Assembly (NCBI RefSeq): GCF_017654505.1
Contig: NC_054548.1
Location: 31,881,774 to 31,945,773 of the forward strand
Origin: Polyodon spathula
Taxonomy: Eukaryota > Chordata > Actinopteri > Acipenseriformes > Polyodontidae
Direction: 5' to 3'
Length of the DNA: 64,000 nt
Under the pieces are notes generated by a model, which saw nothing but the letters and a program-made list of their open reading frames with translations, did no database searches and was not told the DNA's origin. Numbering within the stretch: position 1 is the stretch's first letter; each line of letters starts with the position of its first letter. Made by a program: the position numbers and the translations under genes. Shown piece after piece: positions 56,385 through 64,000 of this stretch.

Positions 56385-56870
56385 CAGCGGTTCTCAAACT
56401 TTGCTGCTTTGTGACCCCCTCCTAGCATTAAAAATGAATCCACGACCCCACTGCTGTGTGTTATTGCAGAATAATTAGTATTGAGAAGTAAAACATGCAT
56501 TGCAAGACAATATCAACAAAACTAATATATAGCCATTAGTTATTTTTAATTCACAATATAAATCGCAAGAGGTTTTACAGCCAACAGTAAAAATAAAATT
56601 AAATAAAATGCATTATTAACTTAATGGGAGGGGTGAGCATGCATGGGTGAACACAGAAAAGGCACGAGTGCTTTCAGAGCTGCAGATGATAGCTCTGGAT
56701 GTTCTTGTCACATAGAAATCCAAAAGTAAGCAAGAAGTTGTTCCTTTTCAGGGAAGTACTTTCGAAACTGAACCTGCAGGCTATCCCGGTGGCTGACGAT
56801 AATAGGTTGCAAGTCACTATTTGACAAGTTATCTAGTAAAAAGAAATGCTTCCAGGTGCCTCTGTTTACG
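56385..56870 (-). mobile_element. hAT element remnant
   Basis: The left end CAGCGGTTCTCAAACTTTG is a typical hAT terminal repeat. Following text matches 12145-12312 and then 12715-13010 (minus-strand transposase region), with the intervening part deleted. The right terminal repeat was not found. It begins only 25 bp past the exon 9 donor. Confidence 0.7.
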
Positions 56871-57479
56871 CTATTGTATCACAAGGACAGCATCTTGATC
56901 CAGTTTTAGATTTAGTTAGTGAAAGAAAAGACAGATGTGTTTCATCCTTGGAGTGACGTGTTAAGAATATTTAAGCGATCCGAAATATCTGCCAGGTAAG
57001 CTAGCAGAGCAAGCCATTCTGACTGAGTCCTTGTTTGTGCTTGCAGCTACTGTAACTTTCAAGACTGAAATGCTGCTCTAGACACTTGCTAAAGACACAA
57101 TACTACTGAAGGCTTTACTCTGTGGCTTGATTATTTCAGTTTACATGTGTGTTGATTTAAAAAAAAAAAAAAAATAATACAACTACAGTAAGTTACAAAG
57201 ACGCTCACTGAATAAACGTGATAGAGAGCAGTACTGAACATACAGAGTACAGTTAACTTTAAACAACTTTGGTTTAATGGAATTAAAATACATAAATCTC
57301 ATAGCAGGGCTCAATTTTAAGGCATGTCCGTTTGCCCCGACAGACAAATGCTTCCAATATACTCAAGTGCTTCATAAATATAATGAAAGTATTAAATGTT
57401 CTGTAAGAAAGCTGTCGCTTCCTGTATTAGTGTGTGCAGGCATATATGCAGTGGAAGTAGATAAAGATAATACAAATGC

Positions 57480-58355
57480 TGGTAACCAGCAAACACCTGT
57501 TCTTGGGCCAAGTTTATTCTCCCTCTACATGCTGCCTTTGGGTGATGTTATCAGGAGACATGACGTCAATATCCATTGCTATGCAGACAACACTCAATTA
57601 TATTTATCCCTTAAACCAGGTGACACCTCAACTGCAAATATCTTACTACCTGTCTTGCTGATATTAATCAATGGATGTCAAATATTTATTATTAAACTGA
57701 TAAAACAGAGGTAAATGTAGATGCAAAAAATCAATTAAACAATACAAATTCAGATGTTTTTGCAGTTGACAGCTTTCCATTCAAGTTGAGGTCAGAAATG
57801 AGAAATCTGGGTGTAATCTTTGACCTGTATCTCTCATTTGAACCTTATATTAGAAAGATAACCAGAGTATCCTTTTTTCATTTCAATATTGCTAAGATAC
57901 TTTTCTCTCCATTCAAGATGCAGAGGGGTTTTATAACATCCAAACTAGATTACTGCAATGCTCTGTTCTCTGGTATTCCTAGATCAATCTCATCTCGATT
58001 GCAGCGTGTGCAGAACACTGCTGTCAGGGTTAAGAAGTACGAGATATGATCACATTACCCCGGTACTGGCAGCCCTGCACTGGCTCCCTGTAAAGTTCAG
58101 GTTGATTTTAAGGTTATTCTTATTACATATAAAGCATTAAATGGTTTAGCTCCCTCATTTAAATTATATTTTAATCCCATACACACCTATATGACCACAG
58201 CGATCCCAGGACACAGGACAGCTTACTGTCCCTAAGATTTTTAAAAAGAACACAGGAGGTAGAGCATTTGGCTTTAGGGCTCCCGAACTAAGGGAGGCAC
58301 CAACTGTAGCGATTTTTAAAACCCGATTTGAAGACATATTTTTGTATCTGCCTGT
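57480..58355 (+). mobile_element. L2-like LINE, RT C-terminal part
   Basis: Translation across frames: VLGPSLFSLYMLPLGDVIRR, INIHCYADNTQLYLS (active site YADN instead of YADD), LRSEMRNLGVIFDLYLSFEP, ITSKLDYCNALFSGIP, then HITPVLAALHWLPVKFR and KTRFEDIF. These are the conserved blocks of L2/Maui-type LINEs of fish. Several frameshifts; inactive. It is followed directly by Tc1 sequence. Confidence 0.8.
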
Positions 58356-59192
58356 CCTTCTCAGCATTGAGGAGACCATTAATTTTGACCAAATCCCCAG
58401 CTCCATTTGCTGAAATGCAGCCCCAAACTTGCAATGAAACACAAACTGGACGTTTGAAGAGTGGAAGTCAGTCTTATGGACAGATGAGTCAAAATTTGAA
58501 ATATTTGGATCCAACCGCCGGGTATTTGTAAGACGCAGTGTGGGTGAGCGCATTAGTTCTGCATGTGTGGTTCCCACTGTCGTCATGGAGAAGGCAGTGT
58601 CATGGTCTGGGGTTGCTTTGCTGGTGACCAGAGATGGTGATCTTTACCAAGTCCATAGCAGGCTCAACCAGCACGGCTATCATAGCATACTTCAGAGGCA
58701 TGCCATTCCATCAGGATTACGGCTAACTGGACAGACCTTCATTCTTCAGCAAGATAATGACCCGAAACACACCTCAAAGTTGTGCAAGAACTATCTGGCG
58801 AAGAAGGAAAGTGAAGGACAATCTAATGACCTGGCCTGCCCAGTCTCCAGACCTCAATCCCATAGAACTTGTATGGGAAGAACTGGACAGAAGAGTCAAA
58901 GCAAAGCTACCCACAAGTGCCCTACATCTCTGGGAATTGCTGCAGAAGAACTGGGAAGACATGTCGGGTGATTTCCTGCTGAAACTTGTTAACCGAATGC
59001 CTTGTGTTTGTGAGGCTGTTATTAAGGCAAAGGGTGGCTATTTTGAGGAATCCAAGACTTAGATGTTTTGTATATTGTAACATATGTTTTCATTTTCAAG
59101 TGCTTATGGAAACGTATATGACGTAAAACATTGTCAATTATGAAAAAAACCTAGTTTCCAGCAAGTGTACTCAAACTTTTGACTGGTACTGT
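58356..59192 (+). mobile_element. Tc1-like transposon, central and 3' part
   Basis: From 'ttctcagcattgaggagacc' the sequence is Tc1-like. WKSVLWTDESKFEIFGSNRR carries the first catalytic Asp. Then come FILQQDNDPKHTSKLC with the second Asp, and in another frame LNPIELVWEELDRR with the Glu. One frameshift near 58822 separates the last two. The 3' terminal text 'caagtgtactcaaactttt' + 'gactggtact' ends at about 59192. The 5' third is missing. Confidence 0.82.
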
Positions 59193-59205
59193 ATATAAAT
59201 TCCAT

Positions 59206-59270
59206 TTATATAGCGCTTTTTATAAAAAAGTATTGCAAAGCACTGTACAGTACAGTGACTACTGAGACAC
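59206..59270 (+). repeat. short interspersed repeat
   Basis: 'attccatttatatagcgctt' followed by 'caaagcactgtacagtac' resembles a short repeat widespread in fish and amphibians. Family not named. Confidence 0.35.
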
Positions 59271-59429
59271 AGACATCAACTAGTCCTCATCAGTTTTAAT
59301 TCACCTCGGCCGAGCATGTGAGCGTTAGTTGCTTACCCTGTTGCACCCGTGTATTGTCCATAGACGTGAGGTACATTTTCATTGTTCTGGTAATAACTAT
59401 ATTTATCTCTGAAACCGGGTGATCCATTT

Positions 59430-61150
59430 GCTGAAAATATTCCAACTACCTGCCTTGCTGAAATTAAGCAATGTGGCTGTCAAACTTTTTAATGTTAAAC
59501 TCAGATAAAACAGATAGTGCTGTTGGGATCACAGAATCAACTAAATACTTTAACAGTCCATATGATTTTACATTTGGTAGTTTCTCGTCTGAGTTGAAGG
59601 CAGAAATGAGAAGTCGGTGTCATTATTTATAGACCGCTCTCATTTGAGCCACACATTAGGAATGTAATTAAATTGTCAGTTTTTTCATGCAAGAAATACA
59701 GTGGAACTCCGGTTATCAGTGTGCTTGGGGGACAGGTCCACGGATGTGTGAAACCCGTGGATAAAATAGGTGTCATTGCATGCGACCTAGATGCATGAAT
59801 AAAATATAGAAACTAGTAATGTAAACCAAATTAGCACTTACTGAAGAGGTATGCAGTACAATATATTACAAACACAGAAGAATGTTTTAAAATTACTTTA
59901 CTTTGACAGTGTTACTCTTAGCAAAATCTTTTTAAAATACCATACACCTCCAACCCTGTTTCCCAAACTTTTTCTGTTACCAAAACATGCAAATAAGTAC
60001 TACAGCGCTACAAGATCATAAGACGTTTTATGACTAGAATAAGCTATTCAGCCCACTAAGTTTTGTGTCTAGCAGCTAGAAATATCACAAGGTATTGTTG
60101 CTGATGTATTCCACGCATTCATATTAAATAATGGTAGCTAAGTGTTGCTAGTTTTCTGGGGTTTCAAACAAAAATACTTTAAATAAACAAGGCTGCTGTG
60201 TAATTAACTCTTCTACAGTACAAAAAAATCTGTGTCAATAGAAGTGTTTTTGTTTTTTTCGTAACAGGTTTTTTAAGCAATTCACTGCTGCAAGTCGTTC
60301 TTTTGAACCTTGAGAGTCCATCGTAGTCTTTTGTTTCAGTGATGCAAAATATGTTTGGGCTTCACGAAGTAACTGCTTCAGGAGAACTGATTTTACAGAA
60401 TTTACTTCTGCTGTTCATACAAAGAAACCCATTTTCATCTATAGAGCTCTCTTGGTGTCTGCTGCACAGGTTTTTGGGGCCTCTTCTTCCTCACTGTCAG
60501 CATACGGTTACTCTTGTCCAATTTGGCGCTAAATGCCATATGTTGTAGACTGACGCATGTGTCATTATGTTTGTGTGTGTTTGCGCAACGCAGGCATTAA
60601 GGCTACATTGTCAATGTACTATATTTCAGAGGTGAAATTCGCCAGGGAACCATGGATAATTAGTCGCGGATAAATGAGGTTCTACTGTATTGTTAAACTG
60701 AGACGTTATCTTTCACTGCAGAATGCTGATGCATGTCATCTAGGATTGATTATTGCAATGCTTTTTTTCAGATATTTCAAGTTGTGTTTTATCTCTATTG
60801 CAGCTTGTGCAAAATGCTGCTGCCAAAGTTTTAACAAGAATAAAGACGTATGAACATATTACCCCTGTGATCGCAGCCTTCCATTGGCTTCCTGTATGGT
60901 TTAGGATTGATTTTAAAGTCCTGCTTTTAACTTATAAAGTTTTAAATGGCATTGCTCCCCTATATCTAAAATGTTTGCTGACCCCATATTTCTCTAATCG
61001 CTCTTTTAGATCACAGGATGAAGTTTTACGTAGTATTTTATGGAATCGGAGAAAAAGGGCAGATGGCCGAGCATTCAGCTTTAGATCACCGTAGTTGAAA
61101 TGATCTGCTACTATTTGTAAGGGAGGCACTATCTCTAAAGAGAACTTATC
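59430..61150 (+). mobile_element. L2-like LINE 3' part, split by insertion
   Basis: The left part (59430-59696) reads LNSDKTD, SSELKAEMR and SFEPHIRNV. The right part (60690-61100) reads DYCNALF-like sequence, LLQLVQNAAAKVLTR, EHITPVIAAFHWLPVWFRI, LLLTYKVLNGIAPLYL and ADGRAFSFRSP. The two parts are contiguous in the L2-type protein and are separated by the Tigger-like element at 59699-60687. A copy distinct from 57480-58355, since both cover the same region. Confidence 0.8.
59699..60687. mobile_element. Tigger/pogo-like non-autonomous element
   Basis: Ends CAGTGGAACTCCGGTTATC and, inverted from the right, CAGTAGAACCTCATTTATC are terminal inverted repeats. TA dinucleotides flank both sides (59697-59698 and 60688-60689). 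CAGTRGAACCTC..TTATC ends with a TA duplication are characteristic of pogo/Tigger elements. It is 989 bp; no transposase domain was recognised inside. Confidence 0.75.
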
Positions 61151-61829
61151 AGCCTGTTTTACTATTTTTTTTTATCACCTTTAAAGTAATAATTCAAATG
61201 ACTTGTTTTACTGCTTTATTGTATGTAATGTAAGGGGGTATTTGTATTTTCTAAATCTATTATGCTATGGTACATCTAGATATTAATTCCATTTGTATTT
61301 TTTTTTTTTTTTTGTTTGTTTTATTTTGTGTTGTGGACAGTCACTTGTTTGCTGGCAATCAGTGATCTGCCTTGCTGTCGTGGGGCAATCAGAAAAAAAT
61401 CCCTTAATCTAGCACTGAAAAGAAACGTGGATTGGTGCTCAAGTAAAAGGAACTTGGCAATGTTATAATATCACTTGTTTGTTCATAGATATAATGACAT
61501 GTGTTACCTGTTAAAATATTCTGTACTCAGCATTGTTTTAAATGTGGTGCTGGATGCTACAGAGAATATTTTACATATTTTGTAAATCTGACTTTGACAT
61601 AAACATCCCAGTGAAACCAACTGCTGCATAGTAAAGGCTTTCTCCTAGAGCAATGCTTAGTGAACTAATTACCATTCTCCACATGGCAATGCCAATTGGT
61701 TGAAACAGTTGATTCACAACTTTTTTGCAGGGAGTATTAGGTATGAGTCTGAATATTTGAGTACCGGTAAGTAAATAAAATTACTACTTGTATACTTTGA
61801 TCAAGTTTCAAGTACTGGTTCATTTCTAA

Positions 61830-61831
61830 AA

Positions 61832-61861
<30 letters not shown>
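61830..61861. repeat. poly-T tract
   Basis: About 32 consecutive T residues in PWP2 intron 9. Confidence 0.95.
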
Positions 61862-61867
<6 letters not shown>

Positions 61868-64000
61868 AATTTGGATTTTGACTGCAAGCTACCTGGGAAT
61901 GTAAGGCTTTGTTTGAGTTTTGCTGTTATTGGTCTCTTACTGAATTCGGCTTGATTCCAGAATCAGCCTTTTTTTAAATTATTATTATTGAATCAGCAAG
62001 TGTGGGTACAGTAAATCTCATTTTTATGTTATGTACCATATTATAGCATATATTTTTATTGAGCAAACATATTTTGTTGTGCTTTTAGTAAGCTGTTGTG
62101 TGTATTATACAAGTTGACAGGTGCTAAAAATGCAGTTGAAAGTTTTGAATGTCATTTTTATAAAGTCCAGCGTTTTATGGTAAACCCCCTCTGCTGTGTG
62201 TTATTTCTTACACTAGATTAAATCATGTTTTACTTTGAGTACATTAAATGCCTTAAATGTTTGTTCACTGTTGCTGTTGTATTTATCTATGCATCCCTGT
62301 GTGTGGTTGCTGCTGATACGTTCTAAGGACCTGTCACTGTTATGAATAATTAGAGGTTCGGTATTCAAAACTTTTATTCTTGGTATATTCGAATATCTTA
62401 TTTGAAATTCTCACCCCTAGACAGTATAGGTCTAACATGCTCATACATACAGTATGTTTAACAAGAAGAAAGTTGTGAGTTTGACTGCACCACCGCACAT
62501 ACCTCGGCTTTTCCATAACCCCCACTTCCTGTGTCCTTGGGCACCGGAAAAAAGCATAAAAACGGATGCGCCACTAGAACATGTTAGTATGTGAAATGTA
62601 TCCGCCCCAGACCAAATCATCCTATATTTGTCTGGTGGGGGGTTGCTGATTTCGAACCCTGTTTGTATCAGTTATTTTTATACGTGAGCAATATCCAGGA
62701 CAGGGTGAGCAGTATGACATGTGTTACGCACACCTGGGTGCGTTGTGAGGCACAGGCTATAGACAAAGTTCCTTCAACCACCCAGAAGCACAGTAAGATA
62801 TGTATTCTCGCACACTCTAGAGTAGGTTATTGCGCTTATGAAATGGCTCTGTCTGTTTTATATAAAGAAAACAAAAACATTTAAAACATTGCATAGTTTC
62901 TGTACTTTGTCTTTTAGAAGCTTCACATTAGTTGGAAAAAAAAAGTACTAAGTACATTTTAAAAACGAATAATATAAGTGCTTATTTATGTGTTTTATAC
63001 ACGTTGGTAGGTACAGTTGATGTTTGAAATCACTGTTTCCCCAGTACAGTAACCTTTTATTTTTTATTCCTCCAAACATGCTGCCTACGTCTCTTCTCAA
63101 CACAAGTTTAACTTCAAAATCTTCCAGTCGGTGAGGCAGTCATGCAGTCAACCGGAACAAAACTGCTCACTGCATTGTAATACACACTAGTGTCTACAGT
63201 TATTGTAATTTATTTAATTTTGTATACCACATTCTTAAATATGAACATAGGTTAATTTTTTTAATTTAATTATTTTTTTTTTTGTCATAGTGCTCCTTTC
63301 GTTAAGATCCAACACAACCAGTCTCCAATCCGATTTCAGATCCTGCAGTCCACCAGCGAAGCGCTGGTGTGTCCAGGCCTTTAGGGTGCTAAAAGACATG
63401 GTGTAAGCATAGATACACAGTATAAAAATGAATGGGTTAGCTCTGCGTTTTGCTTTCACTTTGAAACTTTTTACTCTTTCTCCTATGCACACTAGCTGTA
63501 GAGTTGGCTCATCAATCCGAGTGGCTCTCGTGGTGACACGTTCTGGGAAAATTGAGATACAACAATATTACATTGAAAGTCTTAGTGTATACAATCTACA
63601 TTAATAACTTTTACCCTTGTCCAGGGTACTACACAAGCTTGCTCTTTAATTCACAACGCTGAAAATCATAAAAAAAATTAACAAAGTTACACCTCTTCTA
63701 AATTTTGGGTCCCTATTAAGGCACATATCTAGGCCCAGGATAGGCATTTTTAGATCCCTGCAAAACCCAGAAATTAATTTGACGGGGGGTGTTGCACCCT
63801 GCACCCATGCTGGGGGAGACCCCCATCCCCCACTTGCCTTCTACTCAGTATTTCTAGCCTCCTACTTTTAAATGAAAACAAAAAGACTGCAATGTAATTC
63901 ACTAAAATATCCAAAGCCACCACTGCTTGGATGATCATAAAAATAATAATTTAAATACAGGGGCAGCTGTAAAAAATAAATAACTAAATAAATAAAATTT

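Larger units (their letters stand above)
56360..64000 (+). other. PWP2 intron 9, incomplete
   Basis: At least 7.6 kb with no further PWP2 exon. It holds hAT, L2, Tc1 and Tigger-like elements up to about 61150. From 61150 to 64000 I see only a poly-T run (61830-61861) and unrecognised AT-rich sequence, including GC-richer text at 63290-63400 with no supported gene. Confidence 0.7.

Noticed and set aside
56360..64000. PWP2 exon 10 or later
   Set aside because: I looked for the expected LGQLLVWEW-like block with an AG acceptor in phase and did not find it; the intron seems to run past the window.
1..64000. CRISPR arrays, bacterial operons, ribosomal RNA genes
   Set aside because: No spaced direct repeats of CRISPR type and no rRNA signature; the sequence is eukaryotic nuclear DNA.

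Overview
The window is vertebrate nuclear DNA. It has GT-AG introns, long TA/TG/TC microsatellites and no operon-like gene packing, and most intronic sequence is transposon-derived. The mix of young CR1-like LINEs with L2, Tx1/L1-like, Tc1, hAT, piggyBac and Tigger-like elements and short-TSD LTR elements fits a ray-finned fish with a large, TE-rich genome. A non-teleost such as a sturgeon or paddlefish is my best guess, from recalled resemblance of the LINE and LTR families; this is inference, not proof.

Two host genes lie head to tail on the + strand. The last two coding exons of TRAPPC10 (TRAPPII tethering complex) are at 787-981 and 3045-3277. The first nine coding exons of PWP2 (UTP-B subunit of the small-subunit processome) are at 23483-23500, 27723-27835, 28105-28199, 39447-39546, 49920-50063, 50234-50369, 50622-50851, 55621-55764 and 56289-56359. 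All splice phases agree and give 350 codons plus one base; the rest of PWP2 lies beyond the window. This is the same order and orientation as in human 21q22.3.

The 20 kb between the genes is a nest of mobile elements. At 5.5-8.0 kb CR1-like LINE pieces lie in alternating orientation. At 9.4-14.6 kb an hAT copy contains a minus-strand LTR element, which itself contains a solo LTR with perfect 5-bp target duplications and a TTAA-flanked piggyBac-like element; beside them is a second LTR family with a long proline-rich ORF. At 14.7-18.65 kb is a Helitron/PIF1-type helicase remnant ending in a ubiquitin-specific-protease cysteine box, split by a CR1 LINE and by a second copy of the TTAA element. 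At 18.9-21.3 kb a Tx1/L1-like LINE fragment adjoins an endogenous-retrovirus pol fragment.

PWP2 introns carry an antisense DUF4806 pseudogene (intron 1), near full-length antisense CR1-like LINEs with an SGNH-esterase ORF1 (introns 3 and 7), a 2.8-kb hAT element with internal 138-140-bp tandem repeats (intron 4), a solo LTR with a perfect GGGTT duplication (intron 4), a piggyBac transposase remnant (intron 4), and L2, Tc1, hAT and Tigger-like pieces (intron 9). Only TRAPPC10 and PWP2 look like functioning cellular genes.
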